From NCBI RefSeq assembly GCF_024448955.1, contig NZ_JAMOIH010000002.1:1-64000 (forward strand): DNA of 64,000 nucleotides. The letters run 5' to 3'. The notes below the pieces were generated by a model. It ran no database searches. It saw only the letters and a program-made list of their open reading frames with translations, and was not told the DNA's origin. Numbering within the stretch: position 1 is the first letter of the stretch; the number at the start of each line of letters is the position of its first letter. Origin of the DNA: Stutzerimonas stutzeri. Its GTDB lineage: Bacteria; Pseudomonadota; Gammaproteobacteria; Pseudomonadales; Pseudomonadaceae. This document shows, piece by piece, positions 36,111-45,542 of the stretch. The position numbers and the translations under genes were made by a program.

Positions 36111-37331
36111 ATGTACGCACGCAGAATCCGTCAACATTTACTGGCTGCTTTGAACGATTCGCCTGTCGTGCTGGTCAACGGCGCCCGTCAGACCGGCAAG
36201 AGTACGCTGATCCAAGACCTTGGCCGCGATGCCACTTACTACACCTTTGATGACCCGGCTGTGCTGGCTGCGGTGCAGGCTGACCCATTCGGTTTCATCA
36301 ATGCGTTGAAGGGAGCGGTCTGCCTCGATGAGGTGCAGCGTGCTCCTGGGGTATTCCTGGCGATCAAGGCTGCGGTAGATCGTGATCGCACATCTGGCCG
36401 TTTCCTCCTGACCGGCTCGGCCAATGTTCTGTTGCTACCGCAGATTGCTGATTCCCTGGCAGGACGCATGGAAGTTCTGAACCTGTGGCCTTTGGCGCAA
36501 AGCGAAATAGAACGTCAGCCCCTGAGCGTGATCGATCGACTGTTCGATGGCCAACTGCCAGACAAGTATCATTTCGAGCGGCAGGACTTCATCGTGAGGC
36601 TAAGCAGAGGTGGATATCCGGAGGCGCTGAGCCGTGCCAGCGAACGCCGCCGGGAAGCCTGGTTCGATAGCTATCTCCATACAATTCTACTGCGCGACGT
36701 ACGCGACCTGGCCCAGATAGACGGGCTGACGGAGATGCCGCGGCTGATGCAACTGCTGGGTGCCCGTAGTGGCGGACTGCTGAATGCCGCCGAGCTTTCC
36801 CGCTCGACGGGCATTCCGCAGACCACGCTCAAGCGCTATCTGACCTTGTTGGAGACGCTTTTTCTTGTGCGTCAGGTACCCGCCTGGTCGTCCAATCTCG
36901 GCAAGCGGCTACAGAAATCGCCCAAACTGTTCGTGACCGACTACGGATTAATGGCTCATCTGCAGGGCTTGAGCGAATCGGGCATAGCGTCCGGCCTGGG
37001 GCTGCCAGGAAATCTGGTGGAGGGCTTCGTTCATGCCGAGCTGGCCAAGCACCAAAGCTGGTCGGATCTGCGCACGCAACTGATGCACTACCGTACTTCC
37101 ACGGGTGTCGAGGTCGATTTCGTGCTGGAGAATCGTCGGGGCGACCTCATCGGCATTGAAGTCAAGGCAGCGGCCACTATCACGAGCAAGGACTTCAACG
37201 GTCTTCGCCATCTGCGCGAGACCACGCCGCAGCAGTTCAAGCGCGGCGTGGTCTTCTACACAGGAGAGCAAGTCGTGCCTTTTGATGAGCACCTGGTGGC
37301 CGTGCCGCTCGCGATGTTCTGGTCGACTTGA
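36111..37331 (+). CDS. AAA ATPase (AAA_14) with C-terminal DUF4143 domain
   Basis: A 406-residue protein. AAA_14 part: Walker A GARQTGKST (24-32), Walker B GAVCLDEVQ (about 68-76), sensor-like LLTGSAN (99-104). The DUF4143 part (about 180-400) includes a winged-helix-like segment (AAELSRSTGIPQTTLKRYLTLLETLFLVRQVPAW) and a PD-(D/E)xK-like core: E304, D336 in EVDFVLE, and E350-x-K352 in GIEVKA. Such ATPases are widespread singletons, often gained horizontally, with no settled function; some are discussed with toxin-antitoxin or genome-defence loci. It stands alone after recD with a palindrome at its start. Confidence 0.88.
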   Translation: MYARRIRQHLLAALNDSPVVLVNGARQTGKSTLIQDLGRDATYYTFDDPAVLAAVQADPFGFINALKGAVCLDEVQRAPGVFLAIKAAVDRDRTSGRFLLTGSANVLLLPQIADSLAGRMEVLNLWPLAQSEIERQPLSVIDRLFDGQLPDKYHFERQDFIVRLSRGGYPEALSRASERRREAWFDSYLHTILLRDVRDLAQIDGLTEMPRLMQLLGARSGGLLNAAELSRSTGIPQTTLKRYLTLLETLFLVRQVPAWSSNLGKRLQKSPKLFVTDYGLMAHLQGLSESGIASGLGLPGNLVEGFVHAELAKHQSWSDLRTQLMHYRTSTGVEVDFVLENRRGDLIGIEVKAAATITSKDFNGLRHLRETTPQQFKRGVVFYTGEQVVPFDEHLVAVPLAMFWST

Positions 37332-37361
37332 GGATGCTTCGGCCCGGCCGGTGCGTTTATC

Positions 37362-38279
37362 TCAACTGTTCAGCAGCGTCAGCACCAACGGCAAGCTGGC
37401 CGCAGCGAGCAGCGTCTGCAGCGTAATGATGCCGGCCATCAGGTGGCTGTCGCCTCCAAGCTGGCGGGTCAGGACGTAAGCAGTGGGTGCGGTGGGGAGG
37501 GCGAAGAACAGCACCAGGATGCTCGTCTCCATGTCCGGTAATCCGAGAGCCAATGCCACGCCATAAGCCAGCAGCGGGACGGCCAGCAGGCGTGTCGCGC
37601 TGTTCCAGCCCAGCGCCGGGATCTCCCCGCTCAGCTCCTGCGGCTTGAGTGCCGCGCCGACGCAGAGTAGCCCTAGCGGTAAGCTGGCAGCGGCCAGCAG
37701 GCTCAATAGTCGATCGGTCCCGCCGGGCAAGCCCAGCCCTGCGAGGTTCACCAGCGCACCGGCCAGACAGGCAAGAATCAGCGGATTCTTGATGATCGGC
37801 AGTAACAGCGAGCGCACATTGACGCCACGCTCGGCGGTCAGCGCCCAGACCGACATGACGTTCACCGTTGGCACCATCAGCGCCAGCATCAGCGCCGCCA
37901 GCGCCAGGCCTTCCTTGCCGAACAGGCTGCCCACCGCCGCCAGACCCAGATAGGTATTGAAGCGTAGTGCGCCCTGGGCAACCGCGCCGAAGCGAGCGGC
38001 CGGCCAGCCGCGCATCCGCTTGACCAGCAACAGTCCGACCCATATCAGCCCCAGTCCGAGCATGACCGCGCCGGCCAGGCGCGGCAGTGCAGGATTGTTC
38101 AGCGGCGCAGTGGCCAGGCTGCTGAACAGCAGCGCCGGGAACAGCACGAAATAGTTGATCCGTTCGGCGCCCGGCCAGAAGGCCTCGTTGGGGAACTCTT
38201 TCAGGCGTAGAAAATAGCCGGCAACGATCAACGCAAATAAAGGCCAGAGGGCGAGCAGAAGGGCAATCACGCGATACAT
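37362..38279 (-). CDS. AEC family transporter
   Basis: An inner-membrane protein of about 305 residues with 10 membrane helices, of the auxin efflux carrier (AEC) family, likely an organic-acid or malonate/malate-type carrier. Features are ALWPLFALIVAGYFLR at the start, VFPALLFSSLA, the conserved LLPIIKNPLILACLAGALVN, and ALPTAPTAYVLTRQLGGD near the C-terminus. The start is uncertain: MYRVIALLL (chosen) or MHHW four codons earlier; neither has a good ribosome site, and the frame stays open for 31 further codons. Confidence 0.88.
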   Translation of the reverse strand: MYRVIALLLALWPLFALIVAGYFLRLKEFPNEAFWPGAERINYFVLFPALLFSSLATAPLNNPALPRLAGAVMLGLGLIWVGLLLVKRMRGWPAARFGAVAQGALRFNTYLGLAAVGSLFGKEGLALAALMLALMVPTVNVMSVWALTAERGVNVRSLLLPIIKNPLILACLAGALVNLAGLGLPGGTDRLLSLLAAASLPLGLLCVGAALKPQELSGEIPALGWNSATRLLAVPLLAYGVALALGLPDMETSILVLFFALPTAPTAYVLTRQLGGDSHLMAGIITLQTLLAAASLPLVLTLLNS

Positions 38280-38404
38280 CCAGTGGTGCATGTAGATAGG
38301 CGATAGTGCGGCGTTGCGTTTGAGTCCGCAAGCCAGACGTAGTGGCGCTGCACCGAGGCTGGCGCTCATCGGAAAAACGAGCACGATGATGCCTAATTGA
38401 TATC

Positions 38405-39661
38405 ATGTGCGTGCTTCTGTATATGAGCTTCCCTCCAATGCGAACCATAGAAACCAAGTCCGCCGAGGATTATCGGGACACGCCTTACGGGCAGCAGTTG
38501 CTCGATGGCTTCCGACGCCTGCTGTTCGCGCCGGACCTGGAACGCGAATTCCGCCGTTATATTGGTCGCCAGGCGCGATTGGCGCAGCAGCTCGGCGCCT
38601 GTCTGCTGATCCTGGTGGTCTGCGGTTACCTCTATGTCGAGCACCAGCTATTTGGTGATCACGATCCCGACTGGTTGCGTGAGTTGACCGTGCTGCGCCT
38701 GCTGCAGATCGTGCCCGGTCTGGCAATCCTGGTGCTGACGCTGTTCATGCGACGGGCGCGAATCATCGCTAACCGTCTGTTCCCGGCGTTCCTTGTGCTG
38801 ATCGGCGTGATCGCGGCGCGGATCGACATGCAATACGAACTCACCCAGCCGGAGCTCGCCTTTCGCTATGGTGCCGGCCTGTTGATCGTCTGCTCGTTCT
38901 TCTTTCTCGGCGTAACCTTCTGGCGTGCCCTGGCCAGTGCGATGGCGATCGTTCTGTTCGATGTACTGATCGCGGTCGTGGTGCTTTCACCCAGCGAGCT
39001 GCTGGTGCACTGGGTTTCGGTCAGCTATTACCTGCTGTTGCTGGTGCTCGGCGCGATCAGCCGCTACGTCCATGAATACTCGCAGCGCGAGCAGTTCCTG
39101 ATGCGCAAGTTGCTCGGCTGGGTCGCTCAGCACGATGCCATGACGGGGTTGGCCAACCGCCGCAGCTTCGATAGCGCCTTGCCGCAAACGCTGTTGCAGG
39201 CGCGGCGCGAACGCAAGCCGCTGGCCTTGCTGTTGCTCGATCTGGACAACTTCAAGGACTACAACGACAGCCTCGGCCATCCGGCGGGCGATGCATTGAT
39301 TCGGGAGTTCGGTACGCTGCTCGTGGGCTTCTCGCGGCGGCCGCTGGATCTGGCGGCGCGGGTGGGCGGTGAAGAGTTCGCGCTGCTACTGCTCGATTGT
39401 GATGCGCAATCGGCACAGGCAATTGCCGGACAGATTCTGCAAAAGTTGGAAGAGCGAGCGTTGCCGCATCCGGCCTCGGTGCATGGTGCTCACGTCACGT
39501 CGAGCATTGGCGTGGCGGTGCTGCAGCCGGAGCAGACGCCCGAACAGCTGTATCACGCCGCCGACAAGGCCTTGTACGAAGCCAAGCTGGCTGGCAAGAA
39601 CCGCTACGCAATGAGCGCCGGTCAATCAACCGAGGCCCGCAGCTGCTTAGCGGCGTGGTGA
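38405..39661 (+). CDS. Diguanylate cyclase with multi-pass membrane sensor
   Basis: A 418-residue protein with six predicted membrane helices between about 60 and 220, then a GGDEF domain (about 235-410). The active site is VGGEEF (G321-F325), and the inhibitory site RPLD (312-315) is canonical, so a feedback-inhibited c-di-GMP synthase is expected. The membrane part resembles 7TM/MHYT-free sensor regions common in pseudomonads; the signal is unknown. The start is uncertain: MCVLLYMSF (used), or the in-frame ATGs at 38423 and 38438; none has a clear ribosome site. Confidence 0.9.
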   Translation: MCVLLYMSFPPMRTIETKSAEDYRDTPYGQQLLDGFRRLLFAPDLEREFRRYIGRQARLAQQLGACLLILVVCGYLYVEHQLFGDHDPDWLRELTVLRLLQIVPGLAILVLTLFMRRARIIANRLFPAFLVLIGVIAARIDMQYELTQPELAFRYGAGLLIVCSFFFLGVTFWRALASAMAIVLFDVLIAVVVLSPSELLVHWVSVSYYLLLLVLGAISRYVHEYSQREQFLMRKLLGWVAQHDAMTGLANRRSFDSALPQTLLQARRERKPLALLLLDLDNFKDYNDSLGHPAGDALIREFGTLLVGFSRRPLDLAARVGGEEFALLLLDCDAQSAQAIAGQILQKLEERALPHPASVHGAHVTSSIGVAVLQPEQTPEQLYHAADKALYEAKLAGKNRYAMSAGQSTEARSCLAAW

Positions 39662-40048
39662 TACCGGGCGAGTGCGACCGCTACCGTCGATGGCCACGAA
39701 GACGAACACCGCCTCGGTGACCTTGCGCCACTCGCTGGAGACAGGATCATCGCTCCAGACTTCCACGAGCATGCGAATCGAGCTGCGCCCGACGTCCAGC
39801 GTCTGGGTATAAAAGGACAGCTGCGCGCCCACCGCCACCGGCACCATGAAGGCCATGCGATCGATGGACACCGTGGCCACGCGGCCGGCTGCCACGCGGC
39901 TGGCCATGGCGGTTCCGGCCAGATCCATCTGCGAGACCAGCCAGCCACCATAGATATCGCCGAACCCGTTGGTCTCGCGTGGCAGCGCAGTGAGTTGCAG
40001 GGCCAGATCGCCCTGTGGAATCGGATCTTCCTGTTCGTATTCTTTCAT
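39647..40048 (-). CDS. Acyl-CoA thioesterase, YciA-like hotdog
   Basis: A 133-residue hotdog-fold thioesterase that cleaves acyl-CoA to free acid and CoA. Family marks are LPRETNGFGDIYGGWLVSQMDLAG, with the catalytic aspartate in MDLA and the GGW loop, then VATVSIDRMAFMVPV. Length fits YciA (about 132). The start MKEYEQEDPIPQGD is preferred; the frame is open upstream but not protein-like. Its end overlaps the 3' end of the cyclase gene by 15 bases, convergent. Confidence 0.9.
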   Translation of the reverse strand: MKEYEQEDPIPQGDLALQLTALPRETNGFGDIYGGWLVSQMDLAGTAMASRVAAGRVATVSIDRMAFMVPVAVGAQLSFYTQTLDVGRSSIRMLVEVWSDDPVSSEWRKVTEAVFVFVAIDGSGRTRPVSPRR

Positions 40049-40173
40049 CGGTCGACTCGCGGCGCGGTTGTTGTTCTGGCGCGAAAAAGCCGCAGTAGTG
40101 CGGGCCGGGCGAGTATAGCGGCTGAATGTTTCAGCAGCGACCGTGCAGTCGCGTCTCCGTTGCCGTAACCAGA

Positions 40174-40191
40174 TTGTCATATTCCGTTCAT
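40174..40191 (+). promoter_or_regulatory. Pho box upstream of pstS
   Basis: TTGTCAT-ATTC-CGTTCAT matches the PhoB 7+4+7 direct repeat (CTGTCAT-N4-CTGTCAY) at most positions. It lies 74 bases before the pstS ATG. Confidence 0.7.
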
Positions 40192-40265
40192 AGAGTGTTC
40201 ACGCGGCCTGCAGACAATGGCCCCCGTTCCAACACACTCGAGCACACCCCTGCTAGGAGCAAGGT

Positions 40266-41231
40266 ATGACACTGAATCGTTTGATGGCGGCCCTGACCTT
40301 CGTTGCCGCTGGTGTAGGCGCTGCCAGCGCTGTTGCCGCCGTTGACCCGGCTCTGCCGACCTATGAGAAGACTTCCGGCGTTTCCGGCAACCTGTCCAGC
40401 GTCGGCTCCGACTCGCTGGCCAACCTGATGACCCTGTGGGCCGAAGACTTCAAACGCAGCTACCCGAACGTCAACATCCAGATTCAGGCTGCCGGTTCCT
40501 CCACCGCACCGCCGGCGCTGACCGAAGGTACGGCCAACATGGGCCCGATGAGCCGCCCGATGAAGGACAACGAAATCCAGGCCTTCGAAGAGAAGTACGG
40601 CTACAAGCCGACTGAAGTGCCGGTTGCGATCGACGCCTTGGCTGTGTTCGTACACAAGGACAACCCGATCGAGAGCCTGGACATCGAGCAGGTCGACGCC
40701 ATTTTCTCCAGCACCCGTCTATGCGGTGGCGAGCAGGACATCAAGACCTGGGACGATCTGGGTCTGACCGGCGAGTGGGCCAGCAAGCCGATTCAGCTGT
40801 TCGGTCGCAACTCGGTGTCCGGCACCTACGGTTACTTCAAGGAAGAAGCCCTGTGTAAGGGTGACTTCAAGCCCAACGTCAACGAGCAGCCGGGTTCGGC
40901 CTCGGTGGTGCAATCGATCTCCAGCACCCTGAACGCAATCGGTTACTCGGGCATCGGCTACAAGACCTCCAGCGTCCGTGCCGTTCCCCTGTCCAAGGGC
41001 GGCGAAGCCTTCGAAGCCAGTGAAGAGAACGCTCTGGCCGGCAAGTTCCCGCTGGCACGCTTCTTCTACGTCTACGTGAACAAGGCGCCAAACAAGCCGC
41101 TGAGCCCGATCGACGCCGAGTTCCTCAAGCTGGTGCTCTCCAAGCAGGGCCAGGAAGTCGTGGTCAAGGACGGCTACATTCCGCTGCCCAAGACCGTCGT
41201 CGAAAAGACCCTGAAGGAACTGGGCCTGTAA
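40266..41231 (+). CDS. pstS: Phosphate-binding protein PstS
   Basis: The periplasmic high-affinity phosphate receptor of the Pst ABC transporter. The 321-residue precursor has a signal peptide (to about ASAVAA, 25). Phosphate-contact blocks are [33 protein letters not shown] and [14 protein letters not shown]. This is the long Pseudomonas form with [18 protein letters not shown]. An AGGAG ribosome site lies 6 bases before ATG. Preceded by a Pho box and followed by a hairpin that may raise its level over the permease genes. Confidence 0.96.
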   Translation: MTLNRLMAALTFVAAGVGAASAVAAVDPALPTYEKTSGVSGNLSSVGSDSLANLMTLWAEDFKRSYPNVNIQIQAAGSSTAPPALTEGTANMGPMSRPMKDNEIQAFEEKYGYKPTEVPVAIDALAVFVHKDNPIESLDIEQVDAIFSSTRLCGGEQDIKTWDDLGLTGEWASKPIQLFGRNSVSGTYGYFKEEALCKGDFKPNVNEQPGSASVVQSISSTLNAIGYSGIGYKTSSVRAVPLSKGGEAFEASEENALAGKFPLARFFYVYVNKAPNKPLSPIDAEFLKLVLSKQGQEVVVKDGYIPLPKTVVEKTLKELGL

Positions 41232-41272
41232 GACGCACGCCAGTCTCGCGGCAGCCGCTGCGAGCCTGAGCT

Positions 41273-41309
41273 CGACGCCCGCCACGCACTTTTGCGCTGG
41301 CGGGCGTCG
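41273..41309 (+). terminator. Stable hairpin after pstS
   Basis: A perfect 12-base stem (CGACGCCCGCCA / TGGCGGGCGTCG) with a 13-base loop and no T-run. It is probably a partial terminator or a 3'-end stabiliser of pstS mRNA. Confidence 0.6.
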
Positions 41310-41322
41310 TCGCGTCACCTCG

Positions 41323-41340
41323 CTGTAATGTTTCTGTCAC
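41323..41340 (+). promoter_or_regulatory. Pho box upstream of pstC
   Basis: CTGTAAT-GTTT-CTGTCAC, a near-consensus PhoB box, 105 bases before the pstC ATG. pstCAB-phoU thus has its own phosphate-controlled promoter. Confidence 0.8.
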
Positions 41341-41445
41341 ACAGCTTGATTAGATTTAGGCGCCCAGCGGCCCTCGGTATCCAGTGGAACGACGCGTGCC
41401 GGATGGCGCAGCAGTTTTGACGGCCTGAGCGGCCAGGACCTTCGC

Positions 41446-43722
41446 ATGAACGATATAGAGACCATGAGCGCGAATTCCGATGTGCAACGGCTGGATTTCA
41501 ATACGCCGGCTCTACAACGCAAGCGCCGCATCCGCGCGCTAAACGACAACCTGGCGCGTTGGTACGTCTCCATTGGTGGCCTCGCCGTGCTTGGCGCCAT
41601 CTGCCTGATTTTCTTCTACCTCGCACAGGTCGTCCTGCCGATGTTTCAGGGCGCCGAGCTGGAGGCGCGCGATGCGCAACAGCCGACTTGGCTGGCAGAC
41701 GCTGGCGAGCCGCTGTTGCTGGCCATGGAAGAGCAGAATCAGGTCGCCATGCGCCTCGGCAACGATGGCCTGGTTCGCTTCTTCAGCCTGCGGACCGGGG
41801 AATCCTTGCGCACCATCGACCTGCCGCTACCGGCTGGCAGCCGCATCGTCTCGGTTGGCCAGGACACGCCCGGCAATCGACGTATCGTGCTGGGCCTGGA
41901 GAATGGCCAGGTGCTCGTCGTCGAACACAACTACAAGGTCACCTACCCGAACGGCAACAAGACCATCACTCCACAGCTGGATTACCCGTTCGGCCAGGAA
42001 CCGCTGCAGCTCGACCCAGAAGGCCGGCCCATCGCCCACGCCGCGGTCAGCGTAAACGGCAAGACCTTGATGGTAGCCGGCGCCGCCAATGGCGCGCTCC
42101 AGGCACTGCGGATTGCCACCACCGAGAATCTGCTGACAGGGGAAACCACCCAGGAACAGGAGCGCCTGGATCTTCCGCAACTTTCCGAGCCGATCAAGGC
42201 GCTGCGCATCGATCCGCGCCATATGTGGCTGTTCGCGGTGAGTGGTCGGGCCAGCGTCGATGTCTTCGATCTACGCCGCAAGCAACTCAACGGGCGCTAC
42301 AAGCTGCTCGGTGGCAAGGGTGAAATCACCAGCGTGGCCGCCTTGCTGGGTGGCATCTCCCTGATGGTCGGCGACTCGACGGGCGGCATCGGTCAATGGT
42401 TCATGGTGCGCGGCAGCGATGGCCAGGCCGAGCTCCAAAACGTGCGCAACTTCCAGCTAGGCAGCCAGCCGATCACGCAAATCCTCCCGGAAGAACGCCG
42501 CAAGGGCTTCCTCGCCCTCGACAGCGCCGGCACCCTGGGGATTTTCCACAGCACCGCGCATCGCACGCTGCTGACCGAGCCGGTCGCCGAGGGTGCGGCT
42601 GTTGCTGCCCTGTCGCCGCGGGCCACCCGCCTGCTGGTGGAGTCGGGGGACCAACTGCAGCGCTTCGTGATCGACAATCCACATCCGGAGATTTCCTGGA
42701 GCGCGCTGTGGGGCAAGGTCTGGTACGAAAGCTATCCGGAGCCGGATTACGTCTGGCAGTCGACCTCCGCGACCGGTGACTTCGAACCCAAGCTGAGCCT
42801 TTCGCCGCTGGCCTTCGGTACGCTCAAGGCGGCGTTCTACGCCATGCTGCTGGCGGCACCGCTGGCGATCTGCGCGGCCTTCTACACCGCTTACTTCATG
42901 GCCCCGGCCCTGCGCCGCAAGGTCAAGCCGGTGATCGAGCTGATGGAAGCGCTGCCGACCGTCATCCTGGGCTTTTTCGCCGGTCTGTTTCTTGCGCCTT
43001 ATCTGGAAAACCACCTGCCGGGGATTTTCAGCCTGCTGTTGCTAATGCCGGTGGGCATTCTGCTGGCCGCCTGGCTCTGGAGCCGACTGCCAGAAAACGT
43101 TCGTCTGAGCGTGCCGGAGGGTTGGGAAGCGGTGCTGCTGATCCCCGTGATCCTGGCGGTGGGCTGGGGCTCGCTGGCCGTCAGCGGCTATCTTGAGAAC
43201 TGGTTCTTCGGTGGCGACATGCGCCTGTGGCTGACCAACGAAATGGGTATCCCGTTCGATCAGCGCAACGCGTTGGTGATCGGCCTGGCGATGGGCTTCG
43301 CGGTGATTCCAACGATCTACTCGATCGCCGAAGACGCCGTGTTCAGCGTGCCGAAAAGTCTCACCCTGGGTTCCCTGGCGCTCGGCGCGACACCCTGGCA
43401 GACGCTGACCCGCGTGGTACTGCTGACTGCCAGCCCGGGCATCTTCTCGGCGCTGATGATCGGCATGGGCCGCGCCGTGGGCGAAACCATGATCGTGCTG
43501 ATGGCTACTGGCAACACGCCGATCATGGAAGCCAACATCTTCGAAGGCATGCGCACCCTAGCGGCCAACGTCGCGGTGGAAATGCCTGAATCGGAAGTGG
43601 GCAGCACCCATTACCGCGTGCTGTTCCTCGCGGCGATGGTGCTGCTGATGTTCACCTTCGTGATGAACACCCTAGCCGAGCTGATTCGCCAGCGCCTGCG
43701 TCGCAAGTACGCCAGCCTGTAA
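41446..43722 (+). CDS. pstC: Phosphate ABC transporter permease PstC, extended form
   Basis: The inner-membrane permease of Pst. At 758 residues it is more than twice the usual PstC (about 320). A first helix (about 42-64) is followed by a periplasmic insert (about 68-440) with repeated short beta-strands (VRFFSLRTGESLRTIDL, RIVLGLENGQVLVVEHN, MLVAGAANGALQALRI-like, FLALDSAGTLGIF), resembling a WD40/propeller. The transporter core comes after (LAFGTLKAAFYAMLLAAPLAI ... EALPTVILGFFAGLFLAP ... ASPGIFSALMIGMGRAVGETMIVLMATGNTP). Such long PstC forms are known in pseudomonads. AGGA lies before ATG. Confidence 0.95.
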   Translation: MNDIETMSANSDVQRLDFNTPALQRKRRIRALNDNLARWYVSIGGLAVLGAICLIFFYLAQVVLPMFQGAELEARDAQQPTWLADAGEPLLLAMEEQNQVAMRLGNDGLVRFFSLRTGESLRTIDLPLPAGSRIVSVGQDTPGNRRIVLGLENGQVLVVEHNYKVTYPNGNKTITPQLDYPFGQEPLQLDPEGRPIAHAAVSVNGKTLMVAGAANGALQALRIATTENLLTGETTQEQERLDLPQLSEPIKALRIDPRHMWLFAVSGRASVDVFDLRRKQLNGRYKLLGGKGEITSVAALLGGISLMVGDSTGGIGQWFMVRGSDGQAELQNVRNFQLGSQPITQILPEERRKGFLALDSAGTLGIFHSTAHRTLLTEPVAEGAAVAALSPRATRLLVESGDQLQRFVIDNPHPEISWSALWGKVWYESYPEPDYVWQSTSATGDFEPKLSLSPLAFGTLKAAFYAMLLAAPLAICAAFYTAYFMAPALRRKVKPVIELMEALPTVILGFFAGLFLAPYLENHLPGIFSLLLLMPVGILLAAWLWSRLPENVRLSVPEGWEAVLLIPVILAVGWGSLAVSGYLENWFFGGDMRLWLTNEMGIPFDQRNALVIGLAMGFAVIPTIYSIAEDAVFSVPKSLTLGSLALGATPWQTLTRVVLLTASPGIFSALMIGMGRAVGETMIVLMATGNTPIMEANIFEGMRTLAANVAVEMPESEVGSTHYRVLFLAAMVLLMFTFVMNTLAELIRQRLRRKYASL

Positions 43723-43795
43723 TGAGAGCCGCGCCTGCGGGCGCAACATGCAGCCGATCGCGGCTGCGTCGGGATTAAGACAAAGGTAACGATCC

Positions 43796-45466
43796 GTGAA
43801 AAAGGATTCGCTGAAAACCTGGATCAAGAGCGGCACCCCCTGGGTCTGGATGAATGCCGGTGCGGTGTCCATCGCCGTGATCATGACCCTCGGTCTGCTG
43901 GCGGTGATCGCCGTGCGCGGACTGGAACACTTCTGGCCGGCCGACGTCATGGTCGCCGATTACCAGGTGCCTGGTGCCGAACCACGCGTGCTGGCCGGCG
44001 AGCGGGTGCAGGCCGAAGAAGTACCGCGTGCCCGGCTGGCCGCCAGCGGTTTGCCGGTGGACGTCGAGGGCGGCGAATTCATGACCCGCGAGTTGCTCAA
44101 GGTCGGCAACCGTGAGGTCTATGGCGCGGACTTCTCCTGGGTCGTCGGCGAGTGGTTGAGCAATGAGCGCAAGCCGGCGGATCTAATCGTCATGGAGCGC
44201 CGCGAGTGGGGCAATTTCTACGGCGAGCTGCTGAGCGTCAAAGAAAGCGGCCAGTTGGTCGCCGAGGGCGACGATGCCTGGGACGAGCTGCAGCGCCGCA
44301 TCGATCGCATCGACGAGTTGCATGCGCAGATTTCGCGGCTGGAAAAGGTCGATATCGGCCGCATCAACCATGGCCTCGAACGTCTGCGCCTGAAGACGCG
44401 CAAGTTGGAGCTCGACGGTCAACTCGACGCCGCCGCGCAGGCGCAACTGGACGCCGAGCGCGCCCAGTGGGATGCCGAATACAAGGCACTCGAAGGCGAA
44501 CTGGTGTCGCTCTACCAGAGCTTCAACCGCGACAGCATCGTCATGCGCACCATGGACGGTCAGGAAAAGGAAATCACGCTCGACAAGGTCGTGCGTGCCT
44601 ATCGTCCTAACGCCATGTCGGTGGTCGACAAGCTGGGCTTCTACTTCGCCAAGGTCTGGGAATTCGTCAGCGACGAGCCGCGCGAGGCGAACACCGAGGG
44701 TGGCATCTTCCCGGCGATCTTCGGCACCGTGCTGATGACCATCATCATGGCGGTGATCGTCACCCCGTTCGGCGTGATAGCAGCGGTCTACCTGCGCGAG
44801 TACGCCAAGCAGGGCCTGCTCACTCGCATCATTCGTATCGCGGTGAACAACCTCGCCGGCGTACCTTCCATCGTCTACGGCGTGTTCGGCCTGGGCTTCT
44901 TCGTCTATGTGCTGGGTGGCTCGCTGGACCGGATCTTCTACCCTGAAGCGGCCCCGGCCCCGGTATTCGGCACGCCGGGCCTGATGTGGGCGTCGTTGAC
45001 CCTGGCGATCCTCACCCTGCCGGTGGTGATCGTCGCCACCGAGGAAGGCCTGGCGCGTATTCCGCGGATGATACGCGAAGGCTCGCTGGCCCTCGGTGCG
45101 ACCAAGTCGGAGACGCTCTGGAAGGTTGTTTTGCCCATGGCTAGCCCGGCGATGATGACCGGACTGATCCTCGCCGTGGCCCGCGCGGCGGGCGAAGTGG
45201 CGCCGCTGATGCTGGTGGGTGTGGTCAAACTGGCGCCTTCGCTGCCGCTCAACGGCAACTACCCTTACCTGCATCTGGACCAGAAGATCATGCACCTGGG
45301 CTTCCACATCTATGACGTCGGCTTCCAGAGTCCCAACGTCGAAGCGGCGCGGCCGCTGGTCTACGCGACGGCGTTGCTACTGGTGCTGGTGATCGCGACG
45401 CTCAACCTCAGTGCGGTCGTCATCCGCAACCACCTGCGCGAGAAATACAAGGCGCTGGACCATTAA
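43796..45466 (+). CDS. pstA: Phosphate ABC transporter permease PstA, extended form
   Basis: The second Pst permease, 556 residues against about 300 in E. coli. After TM1 (about 17-44) there is a periplasmic insert (about 45-300) including a long coiled coil (about 162-245, ELQRRIDRIDELHAQISRLE onwards). The core begins near GGIFPAIFGTVLMTIIMAVIVTPFG, with the EAA-like RIPRMIREGSLALGATKSETLWKVVLPMASPAMM and VARAAGEVAPLMLVG. The start codon is GTG, after AAAGGTAACGATCC. Confidence 0.95.
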   Translation: MKKDSLKTWIKSGTPWVWMNAGAVSIAVIMTLGLLAVIAVRGLEHFWPADVMVADYQVPGAEPRVLAGERVQAEEVPRARLAASGLPVDVEGGEFMTRELLKVGNREVYGADFSWVVGEWLSNERKPADLIVMERREWGNFYGELLSVKESGQLVAEGDDAWDELQRRIDRIDELHAQISRLEKVDIGRINHGLERLRLKTRKLELDGQLDAAAQAQLDAERAQWDAEYKALEGELVSLYQSFNRDSIVMRTMDGQEKEITLDKVVRAYRPNAMSVVDKLGFYFAKVWEFVSDEPREANTEGGIFPAIFGTVLMTIIMAVIVTPFGVIAAVYLREYAKQGLLTRIIRIAVNNLAGVPSIVYGVFGLGFFVYVLGGSLDRIFYPEAAPAPVFGTPGLMWASLTLAILTLPVVIVATEEGLARIPRMIREGSLALGATKSETLWKVVLPMASPAMMTGLILAVARAAGEVAPLMLVGVVKLAPSLPLNGNYPYLHLDQKIMHLGFHIYDVGFQSPNVEAARPLVYATALLLVLVIATLNLSAVVIRNHLREKYKALDH

Positions 45467-45471
45467 TCGTT

Positions 45472-45525
45472 AGCTGGAAGCTAGAAGCCGGAAGCTGGAA
45501 GCAAGAGCGCTTTCAGCTTCCAGCT
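45472..45525. repeat. AGCTGGAAGC repeats between pstA and pstB
   Basis: Two direct copies of AGCTGGAAGC (45472-45481, 45493-45502) and an inverted copy (45516-45525) form a hairpin. Related copies lie between pstB and phoU. Confidence 0.75.
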
Positions 45526-45542
45526 CTTCCCGGAGTGAGCAC

